Assembly: GCF_013414195.1 (NCBI RefSeq)
Contig: NZ_JAATTV010000010.1
Coordinates: 1-64,000, forward strand
Origin: Psychrobacter sp. BI730
Lineage (GTDB): Bacteria; Pseudomonadota; Gammaproteobacteria; Pseudomonadales; Moraxellaceae
DNA length: 64,000 bases
Reading direction: 5' to 3'
Shown here: piece by piece, positions 9,261 through 16,568 of the stretch
How positions within the stretch are numbered: position 1 is the first letter of the stretch
Layout of the letters: every line of letters starts with the position of its first letter
Translations under genes and position numbers: made by a program
The notes under the pieces: generated by a model
What the model was told of the DNA's origin: nothing
Database searches by the model: none
Seen by the model: only the letters and a program-made list of their open reading frames with translations

Positions 9261-10214
9261 ATGAATGCATTGGAAACAATAAAAGAAAAATATAATAATA
9301 GTACATCAGCTAATGATGTTTCAAAGCCAGATATTGCGTTTATCGGCCTTGGTAACATGGGTGCGCCAATGGCAGAGAACCTATTAAAGGCAGGTTATAA
9401 GCTGTCGGTATTTGATCTCTCTGAAGCTGCAACCCAGCGTTTACATCAAGCAGGTGCTAGAGTTGCTGATAGTCCAAAAGATGCGACGAATAATGCACAA
9501 GTTGTTATTACTATGTTACCTGCTGGAAAGCATGTTCACTCTGTTTATCTGAATGACGAGGGATTACTGTCGGGATTACCAAAAGGTACATTAGTTATCG
9601 ATAGTAGTACTATAGCAGCTGCAGATGCACGCATGGTAGCGGACGCTGCTAACAGATATGGCATTGAATTTTTAGACGCGCCAGTCTCAGGTGGTACAGG
9701 CGCTGCAATTGCAGGAAACCTGACGTTTATCGTAGGTGGTAGTACTGAGGCATATGCTAGAGCCGAGCCTATACTGGAATCAATGGGTAAGAATATCTTT
9801 CACGCTGGCAATAATGGGGCGGGGCAAGTAGCAAAGATATGCAATAATATGTTGCTAGGTATTTTGATGGCAGGAACAGCAGAGGCTATTAACCTAGGTG
9901 TCAAAAATGGTCTAGATCCAAAAGTGTTGTCAGATATTATGTTGCAAAGTTCAGGGCGTAATTGGACACTAGAGGTTTATAACCCTTATCCAAAAGTGAT
10001 GAACAATGTACCTTCAAGTAATAGTTATAAAGGCGGTTTTATGACTAAACTGATGAATAAAGACTTAAATCTCGCTATGCAAACCGCTTCAGAAACCAAG
10101 GTGGATATCCCGATGGGCTCGAAAGCAGCTGAGCTCTATGATGTTCATTCTGTCCAGCATGGTGATAAAGACTTTTCAAGCATCATTGCACGTCATGATG
10201 CTTCGATACTGTAG
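9261..10214 (+). CDS. mmsB: 3-hydroxyisobutyrate dehydrogenase-like beta-hydroxyacid dehydrogenase
   Basis: This 317-residue NAD(P)-dependent enzyme belongs to the 3-hydroxyisobutyrate/tartronate-semialdehyde reductase family. It has the Rossmann GLGNMG at 29-34, the substrate loop DAPVSGGTGAA at 139-149, and the catalytic Lys192 in GQVAKICNNMLL. It carries about 22 extra N-terminal residues, charged and Asn/Ser-rich, before the Rossmann strand. The start is fixed by AAGGA eight bases upstream. The product would be methylmalonate or malonate semialdehyde, the substrate of the MmsA upstream. A garR-type tartronate-semialdehyde reductase is the main alternative, so the symbol is provisional. 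Confidence 0.82.
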   Translation: MNALETIKEKYNNSTSANDVSKPDIAFIGLGNMGAPMAENLLKAGYKLSVFDLSEAATQRLHQAGARVADSPKDATNNAQVVITMLPAGKHVHSVYLNDEGLLSGLPKGTLVIDSSTIAAADARMVADAANRYGIEFLDAPVSGGTGAAIAGNLTFIVGGSTEAYARAEPILESMGKNIFHAGNNGAGQVAKICNNMLLGILMAGTAEAINLGVKNGLDPKVLSDIMLQSSGRNWTLEVYNPYPKVMNNVPSSNSYKGGFMTKLMNKDLNLAMQTASETKVDIPMGSKAAELYDVHSVQHGDKDFSSIIARHDASIL

Positions 10215-10289
10215 TGGTAGTATGATAGGTAAAAAAATAAGTGCTGAAATACACACGTATTAAATTTAGAAAGAATTTATCTAGATTGT

Positions 10290-10333
10290 CCATCTGTACT
10301 AATAACCTGGTTATTAGTACAGATGGATTTTTT
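10290..10333. terminator. Strong bidirectional terminator
   Basis: The 17-bp arms 10290-10306 and 10310-10326 pair perfectly around a three-base loop and are followed by ATTTTTT. The site lies between the convergent HIBADH-like gene and iclR gene. On the other strand only short A/T sequence follows, so it mainly serves the plus-strand operon. Confidence 0.88.
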
Positions 10334-10356
10334 ATATCAATCAATCAGTTTTTTGG

Positions 10357-11103
10357 CTAGTACATTAATGCTTGAATGTCATGCGCGGCTTTACGAAGAA
10401 GTGGAACATGTATCAACAGGTCGTCTAACGAAGCTCGTACTGTAGGAGCATGCAAATATAATGATGCTATATAGCGTGATTTTTTATCTACTATCGGTAC
10501 CGCTATTCCTACCATCTCGGAGATGAATTCTTCATTATCAATACTGATGCCTGTCTCAGCGATACTGTCGATTTCAGCATTCAACATATTGAAATCGATG
10601 ATTGTATTTCTAGTAAACTTATTAAGTGATAAGCTTTTTAATATTCTGTGACGGCTAGTCTTACTCAATTGGCTCAAATATAGTTTACCAGTCGCTGTAC
10701 ACCACATAGGTGATTTTAACCCAACAGGTAGGTATATTTGTAGAGGTAGTACTGTGTTTATACGATCGGTATAGATCATATTTGTATAGTAAGGGACACT
10801 AATCCCACAAGTTTCCTTAATTTCGTCAACTAATTTTTTTAAAATAATTTGGCGCTTATTAAAGAACTGTCCCTGTTGCCAAAGTTCAATGCTCAGATTA
10901 CGCACACGTTTACCAGGAATTATACCACCACCAATATCAGCTGCTACGAAATCCTCATTAATTAAATTCTGAATCAATCGATGAGTAGTGGGTTTAGGGA
11001 TATCTAGTATTTGCGATATCTCAAATGGAGAGAGTGGTTTTGGAGCATAAGATATAGTTTCAATGATCTCTAGCACTCGGTTAATAGATGATACTTTAGA
11101 CAT
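10357..11103 (-). CDS. IclR-family transcriptional regulator
   Basis: The 248-residue protein has an N-terminal winged helix (about 1-70, with SPFEISQILDIPKPTTHRLIQNL as helix-turn-helix, split here as SPFEISQILDIP and KPTTHRLIQNL). An IclR-type effector domain follows, with SVPYYTNMIYTDRI and DNEEFISEMVGIAVPI. IclR proteins bind small organic acids and repress or activate adjacent catabolic genes. It closes the hydroxyacid island in convergent orientation to the HIBADH-like gene, so it is the obvious local regulator. The dyads at 4881, 5285 and 7258 are candidate targets, but I cannot show binding. Confidence 0.88.
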   Translation of the reverse strand: MSKVSSINRVLEIIETISYAPKPLSPFEISQILDIPKPTTHRLIQNLINEDFVAADIGGGIIPGKRVRNLSIELWQQGQFFNKRQIILKKLVDEIKETCGISVPYYTNMIYTDRINTVLPLQIYLPVGLKSPMWCTATGKLYLSQLSKTSRHRILKSLSLNKFTRNTIIDFNMLNAEIDSIAETGISIDNEEFISEMVGIAVPIVDKKSRYIASLYLHAPTVRASLDDLLIHVPLLRKAAHDIQALMY

Positions 11104-11293
11104 AAAAAATGCTCAGCTAGGATAATAAAAAATATATATAATAATTTTTTGAAAAAAATAATATTAATCTTAACATATTTTTTGATTTGTTTTTTTAATA
11201 AATAGTTTAAAGATTTAGAGGTTTTTATAGCATGTTAAAAAATATCTTTACAATAAATTAATATTTTTGGCTTAATTCGATATCTATATATAG

Positions 11294-11860
11294 TTAAGTC
11301 TTTATAAAATCGATACAGCCCATATCATGAAACAGTTTAAATAGATTATTCTCCATCCATCCTTGGCGTAGAAACTTAGCCTGTGCCCATTTTTTCTCGA
11401 TAGGGTTTAGATCAGGGCTGTAAGGCGGCAGCCATAAAATACGATGACCATATCTATTAAGTAGCTTTTGAATACGCTTACTCTTATGAAATCGAGCATT
11501 ATCCATGACAATCACGCATTTAGTTTTAAGACTTGGGATTAGCGTGTATTTGCACCAGTGGTAGAATATGCTGCTGTTAATATTGTGTTCAAAGTAATCA
11601 AGCGCAAATAGCATTTTTTCATAGAGAGCTCCGATGACATTAGTACGTCTCGAAGCTTGCCAGTTGTAGCTATCGATACAGGGTTTACCAATCGGTGCAT
11701 AGCCATGAGAACGAATGGTTTCAGCCTCAAAGCCGCTTTCATCCATATAGACAATGGGATAGCCTTGCTGAGTAAAGCGATCAAGCCTATTCTGGAATAT
11801 CGCTCTTTTTATCGGACACGCTTTTGGATGTTCCAAGGTCTTTTTTTTGACTGATACCAA
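11294..11860 (-). CDS. IS630 transposase, DDE domain (second frame)
   Basis: This 188-residue frame carries the catalytic domain: YMDESGFE (first Asp), IVMDNARFHKS (second Asp) and PDLNPIEKKWAQAK (final Glu). It joins the first frame in the region of an A8 run on the coding strand (about 11839-11857). The second frame is +1 relative to the first, so a full protein needs +1 frameshifting or loss of one A by slippage in that run. The only start codon inside this frame is a TTG at 11860 without a good ribosome-binding site. Confidence 0.85.
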   Translation of the reverse strand: MVSVKKKTLEHPKACPIKRAIFQNRLDRFTQQGYPIVYMDESGFEAETIRSHGYAPIGKPCIDSYNWQASRRTNVIGALYEKMLFALDYFEHNINSSIFYHWCKYTLIPSLKTKCVIVMDNARFHKSKRIQKLLNRYGHRILWLPPYSPDLNPIEKKWAQAKFLRQGWMENNLFKLFHDMGCIDFIKT

Positions 11861-12137
11861 GACGCTTTAAAGCATTAAAGATGCCCGTTTTACTACAGTT
11901 CAAGCGACGAGCTCTTTCATAATTATAATCATCTGGGTATCTTTTTACGTCTTCAATCAATGCGTCATCAGGTATTTTAGTCGGTGCTTTATTTCTGGTT
12001 GTTTTAGGCGCTAATTTCTTCTGCCAGCTGTGAATGGTGCTGGTGCTAAGTCCATAAAATAGCGCAGCTTCTCGTATGGTCATACCATCAGTGATGCTAG
12101 AAAGTACCTGTTTGCGATAGTCTATTGAATAAGTCAT
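11787..12137 (-). CDS. IS630 transposase, N-terminal helix-turn-helix frame
   Basis: The 116-residue protein begins MTYSIDYRKQVL and has the helix-turn-helix TIREAALFYGLSTSTIHSWQ, then a second DNA-binding helix group before the frame ends in the A-rich junction. It is the usual first half of an IS630 transposase. On its own it may act as a DNA-binding regulator of the element. Confidence 0.85.
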   Translation of the reverse strand: MTYSIDYRKQVLSSITDGMTIREAALFYGLSTSTIHSWQKKLAPKTTRNKAPTKIPDDALIEDVKRYPDDYNYERARRLNCSKTGIFNALKRLGISQKKDLGTSKSVSDKKSDIPE

Positions 12138-12424
12138 CGTTTATTTCATTAAATGCAATTGTTAATAGGGTTGTATCGGTTTTATTTGGATTAGACTATA
12201 GATAGATAGTATTAATATCTTAGCTATTATAAATTGAGTATTGTGAATATAAAGTGTGAAAATATCTTACGGCATAGTAAGTAAGGATTATCTATAATTT
12301 TTTGATCAATTTTGGCAATATCACCTAGTCTTCAAGGGTTTTATACAGCATCTGGTAACCATATATCTGTTAAGAACTCTCTTATTGAGAGTCGTAAACG
12401 ATTATAAGTTCAAATTAGTTTAGA

Positions 12425-12436
12425 GCGGTGAAAGAG
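12425..12436. other. Candidate degenerate attachment site, distal end of the element
   Basis: GCGGTGAAAGAG here resembles GCGGTGAAGGAG at 20532-20543, the 3' end of tRNA-Ser read on the plus strand, in the same orientation (11 of 12 bases). The alpA-side homology with the remnant at 149 begins right after it. It is short and could be chance, but the location is where the distal att copy would be expected. Confidence 0.35.
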
Positions 12437-12472
12437 TAAGCCACTCGAAGTGGCTTATTTATACATAGTTAC

Positions 12473-12733
12473 TTAGTGAGCTCTCGCAGCTATCTTTTCA
12501 CCCAACCACTGAGCAACCTCACTCTCTACCCATGCTACACGTCCTTTTGATAGCTTAACCTGAATTGGAAAAGTAGGGTCATAGCGATTAGACTTTTTGT
12601 CTAACATATCGTAAATAGTTGTACTACTTAGTCCAGTAAAGTAGATAACTTCTTTAAGTGGTAACATCCGTGGCATGCGTACTGCACTCAAACTCTCGGC
12701 TTCAATTTGATTGTTAGTTTTCAAGCTTTCCAT
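12473..12733 (-). CDS. AlpA-family DNA-binding regulator
   Basis: The 86-residue protein has the MerR-like helix-turn-helix of AlpA: MLPLKEVIYFTGLSSTTIYD followed by FPIQVKLSKGRVAWVESEVAQW. AlpA-type proteins act as excisionases or activators of integrase genes in P4-like and other small elements. I place the start at the ATG at 12733, which has AAGGAG six to seven bases upstream, rather than at 12763, which has no room for a ribosome-binding site. It is the last gene at the distal end of the element; a truncated duplicate lies at 149-297. Confidence 0.85.
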   Translation of the reverse strand: MESLKTNNQIEAESLSAVRMPRMLPLKEVIYFTGLSSTTIYDMLDKKSNRYDPTFPIQVKLSKGRVAWVESEVAQWLGEKIAARAH

Positions 12734-12845
12734 GATTTGCTCCTTATAAGTGAATGAGAGCATCTCCTCTCATATACTTACCGAGTCCTATAATTTTTTA
12801 CTGCATCCCATGCCATCCTACGATTAGCTTTTGATACAGTTAATA

Positions 12846-12877
12846 AAAAAGGAGCTGAATGACTCAGCTCCTTTTTT
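12846..12877. terminator. Bidirectional terminator hairpin
   Basis: AAAAGGAGCTGA and TCAGCTCCTTTT form a stem around a five-base loop, with T/A runs on both sides. It separates the Cys-cluster gene from alpA. The plus-strand tail reads TTTTTTATGCC, like the tails of the other hairpins in this element. Confidence 0.8.
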
Positions 12878-12895
12878 ATGCCTGGCTCCGATTCA

Positions 12896-13813
12896 CTAGC
12901 TCACCGCCGTCACGCTTTGCCGTAATCCCTGCTCAATGCTAGTCATGTCATGATCGGCTAAACCATGGTTCAAGTGCCCATGCTCATCTTGATATTGACC
13001 AGAATCGCCTGTCTCGACTGGATAGAACTCTTGCACCACTGCCAACGCCTCATCATTATCACTCTCAAAGCATGAGTTCACATAACCAAGCTTTGCCGCT
13101 GCCTCTAATGCTGCTTGATCAAAGCCGTGTTCACTAAGCTCACGATCAATTGACTGTGCATTAGACACCGCATCTTTAAGTGTCACCCCATCACGCAAAG
13201 TTAAATCCACAAAGTAAATCGGCGTACGATAGCTTTGCGTTGTGCTTTTACCTCTTAGGGTTAATTGTAGTGGTAAACACGACAGCTTATTGCCGGATAC
13301 TGCAGCAAAGTAGCTTAAGCGTGCCGAAAGCGTCCTAATGCTATTAAAGCCCGTCGTGCGAAAGATAAACGTACCCAGCTCATCGTCTTCAGACAGATTG
13401 ACGTACAGACGACCATAAGGTTTACAAGCACCGCCTTGCGCCAGTGGGCAACGATCGGGTGATGGGCATGGCAGTGTTTCTATGCCTTTGCTTGTGCGGC
13501 GCTGACATTGCTCACCATCACCCACGCATAGTGGGCGTCCAGTTTGCCTATCGAACAGCGTGTATTCAGCACGTAGATTTAGCGTCGGATCATTAAACAG
13601 CATACGAACCGGTATTTGCCGAAGCTTACCGTCACTCTTTGCACGTAGCTTTTCATCAAGGGGATGGTTGATCCAGCCCTCCTTATTCTGTATTTGACTG
13701 GTAATGGTGAACTGATCGTCTTTGGCAGGGAGACGTTTGCCATCTTTGACAATGACACGTCCAATGCTGATACGACCAAGTACAGGCGGGGTTATGGTTA
13801 GACCTTTAATCAT
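12896..13813 (-). CDS. Cys-cluster phage/plasmid protein (annotated in relatives as hydrolase or metal-binding)
   Basis: The 305-residue protein has five cysteines in a compact block (C96, C103, C116, C122, C130), spaced like a metal-binding cluster. The rest is a conserved globular body with a hydrophilic tail. I recall similar proteins beside YqaJ exonucleases and DUF932 proteins in SXT/R391-type elements and phages, labelled 'hydrolase or metal-binding protein', with possible kinship to gp3-type recombination directionality factors. The adjacent exonuclease suggests a role in recombination or replication of the element. No catalytic motif is visible, so the function is unknown. Confidence 0.6.
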   Translation of the reverse strand: MIKGLTITPPVLGRISIGRVIVKDGKRLPAKDDQFTITSQIQNKEGWINHPLDEKLRAKSDGKLRQIPVRMLFNDPTLNLRAEYTLFDRQTGRPLCVGDGEQCQRRTSKGIETLPCPSPDRCPLAQGGACKPYGRLYVNLSEDDELGTFIFRTTGFNSIRTLSARLSYFAAVSGNKLSCLPLQLTLRGKSTTQSYRTPIYFVDLTLRDGVTLKDAVSNAQSIDRELSEHGFDQAALEAAAKLGYVNSCFESDNDEALAVVQEFYPVETGDSGQYQDEHGHLNHGLADHDMTSIEQGLRQSVTAVS

Positions 13814-13845
13814 GGTGATATTCCTTGTGTGTTTTGTTTAGCCAT

Positions 13846-13871
13846 AAAAAAACCCACCTATGATAGGTGGG
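13846..13871 (-). terminator. Intrinsic terminator after the exonuclease gene
   Basis: On the minus strand CCCACCTA-TCA-TAGGTGGG is followed by seven Ts and then ATGGC. It lies between the exonuclease gene and the Cys-cluster gene, which are therefore probably separate or attenuated transcripts. Confidence 0.85.
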
Positions 13872-13921
13872 CGGTTATGCGCTAGATCTGGTTTGTTGGT
13901 TTGTTGAGAATAGATAGCGGC

Positions 13922-15025
13922 TTAATCGTTTAAGACAACAAAGCGTCTACTGCCTTGACGGGGTTTACTGAATTTAGCTAACAGTTCAGGATGGGCTTTA
14001 ATGACAGCCTTACTATCAAGACCGACACTGTCTTTCGAGCGCTTCCACGAAATAGCCCCTTTTTCAAACACTGCCACCTCATTATCTTGAATTAAGCTTT
14101 GCAGCTGATGCTTCACCTGATCATGGCGCTGCTCTAGCTCTTGCATATAGTCACGGTAGCTCAGCAACTGCTCAAACAACTTATTGGCACCATCGTCATC
14201 TCGCAGATCAAGCTTGCTTGAAGGCTTAGCGGTTGGATAAAGCTGCTTTAATGCTCGAGCAACGGATTCAGAATGATCAGGCGTTGGCGGTGTGTCGGTT
14301 TCTACGTACTGCCAGAACAGACGCTCATGCTCCATGATGGACTCAATCAAGCGCTCGTCACGCTCAACCTTGTATATCTTGGCTTCATGACCACAAAGCA
14401 GCACGCAGATATGGGCAGCAGTTTTACCAGTCACCGCCAGTTGATGCTGTACTTGGCAAGTGACATATAACGGCACGCCATGCTTCCATAATTTTGCCCC
14501 ATGCTCCCCAGCAGTTTTACACTCTAGTATTTGTACCTCGTCACTACCAGTAATTGCATAGTCTAAATTGGCAAGCATAAAGGCTTTGTCAGGATCAGGG
14601 TGCTGCAAGATAGCATTCACGCGGCGCACCTTATTGCCGGTATGTTCTTGATAGTACTTAGCCACCATCGGCTCCAAGGTATTACCCCAATACAGTGGCG
14701 AATACCCCTCGATGCTCTCATCGATGTCTGAGCTCATGCGTCCGGTCTTAATCATCCACAGCTCAAGCATGGATAGGTATGGGTGGATACCACAAGCGGC
14801 AGCGGCATCAGAGCTGCCAATGCCTTGTCTGCGTACTTGTAGCCAGTCCTCACGGCTTAAGTCTTTGGTATTCACCAAGCGCTTAGCAGTCGTTGATGTG
14901 TTCAGTTGAGTAGGTTTATCAGTGCTATCCATTTGCTTGGTTTTCACCACTGCTGGTTTACGCTTCACAGTAGTGCGTTTAGCCTGTCTTGGCTGAGTAT
15001 GGGTGTTTAATGCGATCATGTTCAT
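13922..15025 (-). CDS. YqaJ/lambda-exonuclease-type recombination nuclease
   Basis: The 367-residue protein has a basic, low-complexity N-terminal 50 residues and then a PD-(D/E)xK nuclease core. The core shows IGSSDAAAACG (about 69-79), WGNTLEP with Glu118, ANLDY with Asp155, LECK with Glu168 and Lys170, and QVQHQL (191-196). Such enzymes digest one strand of double-stranded DNA and feed single-strand annealing. The start at 15025 is supported by AAGGAA six bases upstream; an upstream ATG at 15076 overlaps the preceding terminator region and lacks such a site. No RecT/Bet annealing partner is encoded nearby, which is unusual. Confidence 0.85.
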   Translation of the reverse strand: MNMIALNTHTQPRQAKRTTVKRKPAVVKTKQMDSTDKPTQLNTSTTAKRLVNTKDLSREDWLQVRRQGIGSSDAAAACGIHPYLSMLELWMIKTGRMSSDIDESIEGYSPLYWGNTLEPMVAKYYQEHTGNKVRRVNAILQHPDPDKAFMLANLDYAITGSDEVQILECKTAGEHGAKLWKHGVPLYVTCQVQHQLAVTGKTAAHICVLLCGHEAKIYKVERDERLIESIMEHERLFWQYVETDTPPTPDHSESVARALKQLYPTAKPSSKLDLRDDDGANKLFEQLLSYRDYMQELEQRHDQVKHQLQSLIQDNEVAVFEKGAISWKRSKDSVGLDSKAVIKAHPELLAKFSKPRQGSRRFVVLND

Positions 15026-15083
15026 GGTAAATTCCTTCGTTAAATTGGTTATTAGTTGATTACTGATTACTGACAAACAAACG

Positions 15084-15115
15084 GCATAAAAAAACCACGC
15101 TTGAAAGCGTGGTTT
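15084..15115 (-). terminator. Intrinsic terminator after the DUF932 gene
   Basis: On the minus strand AACCACGCTT-TC-AAGCGTGGTT is followed by a T run and then ATGCC. It ends the DUF932 transcript just before the exonuclease gene. Confidence 0.85.
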
Positions 15116-15140
15116 AATGTATTGAACGTACTAAGCGTCT

Positions 15141-16133
15141 TTAGGCAATCAGTGCAAAGGCTTCCTCTAAGCTTTTGTCTTTGAGCTTAGCGCCTGCACC
15201 GAACCAAGCAGAATCGAGCCTATGATCTGTCGACATTGCTCTGCGCTCATGGTCCACGTACTCTGTCATTGCTGATAGCAGCCCATAAGCTGTGTCACGT
15301 GCTGAATCCAAATCTGCACCGCGACCTTGACCGTTAAACATGTTCATTACCTGATTCATGGCACGGGCATTGGGCACCGCATCTTTTTCTTTCTTAGCAC
15401 TGTTAAACAGAATGATGTCATTGTCCTGATCGTTAAACACACGGTTCAGGTAATTTGCTGCTTCTGCTTGGGTTACACGGCGCTGGGTTAACTGCTTCAT
15501 TTCATACATGTGTTCATTCCACTGCTTAACAGAGACGCCTAATTGCTGCTTGACCTTGTCCGCATCAAAGGAGGTGCTGTGCGGTACTTTCACCACGCCG
15601 CCGCTGCCGTCAGCGAGGCTAATCGCTAAGGTGTTATTACACACCACACGAATATTAGTGAACTGTGCAGTGGTCGCAAGCGTGCCATCGCAAGCGGTTG
15701 CTAGTAGCAGATAGCCGTTACTGACATCACCGCCTTTGAGAGTCATAGACTGACCTGTACGAGCGAGTGCCCACATCTTACGACCACCCTTTAATACCCC
15801 TGCCGTCTCAAGCTCAAAGTGTGATTGTTCAGTAAGATCACGATAGAACTCTAGAATTTCACGTGGCTGTACTTCTTGGTAGCGTTGACTGACCACTGAT
15901 AATGGTTCTAGGTTATCGCTGCGGTACAGGACCTTATTGCTGTCGAAGGGCATGATAAGGCTTTGGCCTTTTTCATTGCTTGCCATGTAGCTGACGTCTG
16001 AGGATTCGATACGCCAATCCATACCAGCCTCACGAGCCCAGACTTCAATAGGCTGATTCTTTGGTAGCTGACTGCCGAGACCGTGCCACGGGGTATCGCC
16101 GACATAAGCCATATTTTCGATTAAATGTGCCAT
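15141..16133 (-). CDS. DUF932 (phage/plasmid-like TIGR03299) protein
   Basis: The 330-residue protein matches the DUF932 pattern: N-terminal MAYVGDTPWHGLG, a central NIRVVCNNTLAIS, and a C-terminal region with DSARDTAYGLLSAMTEYVDHER. Family members are common in phages, SXT-type elements and plasmids beside recombination genes, and their biochemical role is not established. The start has AAGGAAAT upstream. It sits between the zinc-ribbon gene and the exonuclease, all on one strand but separated by terminator hairpins. Confidence 0.85.
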   Translation of the reverse strand: MAHLIENMAYVGDTPWHGLGSQLPKNQPIEVWAREAGMDWRIESSDVSYMASNEKGQSLIMPFDSNKVLYRSDNLEPLSVVSQRYQEVQPREILEFYRDLTEQSHFELETAGVLKGGRKMWALARTGQSMTLKGGDVSNGYLLLATACDGTLATTAQFTNIRVVCNNTLAISLADGSGGVVKVPHSTSFDADKVKQQLGVSVKQWNEHMYEMKQLTQRRVTQAEAANYLNRVFNDQDNDIILFNSAKKEKDAVPNARAMNQVMNMFNGQGRGADLDSARDTAYGLLSAMTEYVDHERRAMSTDHRLDSAWFGAGAKLKDKSLEEAFALIA

Positions 16134-16187
16134 GATTCATTTCCTTTTTATTGATAAGTTAAATGCATTGAGTAATGCGTTTATTCA

Positions 16188-16451
16188 TTAGTTGAGGGTT
16201 GAAAAAACGTGCGTACAGTCATCACAGCGATGCTGCTTATTGATGAGCATCGGTAAAGTGCTATGAGGCTCTGCAAGCTCGATGACGGCTGCAATCGCAG
16301 TACCTGCAACCACACCGATCATAGGATGGACTTTGAATGATTTGCATAGACTGACACCAAGACCGATCAGTGCAGCGGGTGATAACAGCTCGTTACTATC
16401 AGTCATCACATAAACAGTGGACGACTGACAGCGTGGACATACTGGTTTCAT
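16188..16451 (-). CDS. Small zinc-ribbon protein with a hydrophobic middle
   Basis: The 87-residue protein starts MKPVCPRCQS and ends with CDDC followed by VFSTLN. It therefore has two CxxC knuckles (about residues 5-8 and 76-79), as in a zinc ribbon. Between them is a glycine/alanine-rich hydrophobic stretch, LSPAALIGLGVSLCK then MIGVVAGTAIAAVIELA, that could be one or two membrane helices. AAGGAGCC precedes the start. I recognise no family. Its conserved position next to the DUF932 gene suggests a role in the element rather than in the host. Confidence 0.6.
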   Translation of the reverse strand: MKPVCPRCQSSTVYVMTDSNELLSPAALIGLGVSLCKSFKVHPMIGVVAGTAIAAVIELAEPHSTLPMLINKQHRCDDCTHVFSTLN

Positions 16452-16461
16452 AAGGGCTCCT

Positions 16462-16500
16462 TATTGCGCGCATAAAAAAGACCTGCACGAGGCAGGCCTT
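16462..16500 (-). terminator. Intrinsic terminator after the Gp2-like gene
   Basis: On the minus strand GGCCTGC-CTCGT-GCAGGTC (one G-T pair) is followed by TTTTTTATGCGC. It lies between the Gp2-like gene and the small zinc-ribbon gene. Confidence 0.8.
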
Positions 16501-16568
16501 TGATGTTGAGTAAGGATGAGCATTAAGACGCTAATGCTCGATCTCATGAATGTAGTATGTATTTGAAA

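Larger units (their letters stand above)
11291..12198 (-). mobile_element. IS630-family insertion sequence, about 0.9 kb
   Basis: The element has imperfect terminal inverted repeats: 11291-11321 against the reverse complement of 12168-12198 match at 23 of 31 positions, best in the inner block ATAAAAYCGATACARCCC. Both ends are flanked by TA, the target that IS630 elements duplicate. Inside are the two overlapping transposase frames. The last codons of the second frame run through the left terminal repeat, as is common in this group. It lies between the hydroxyacid island and the integrated element. Confidence 0.85.

Noticed and set aside
3271..10214. Complete DMSP-degradation cluster
   Set aside because: Only the Fe-ADH and MmsA resemble DddA/DddB and DddC. 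No DMSP lyase, CoA transferase or BCCT carrier is present.
7364..10214. Valine degradation operon
   Set aside because: mmsA and an mmsB-like gene are present, but no acyl-CoA dehydrogenase, enoyl-CoA hydratase or hydroxyisobutyryl-CoA hydrolase lies nearby.
12377..12392. Hairpin ACTCTC-TTAT-GAGAGT as terminator
   Set aside because: Short stem, no T run, no gene that ends nearby.
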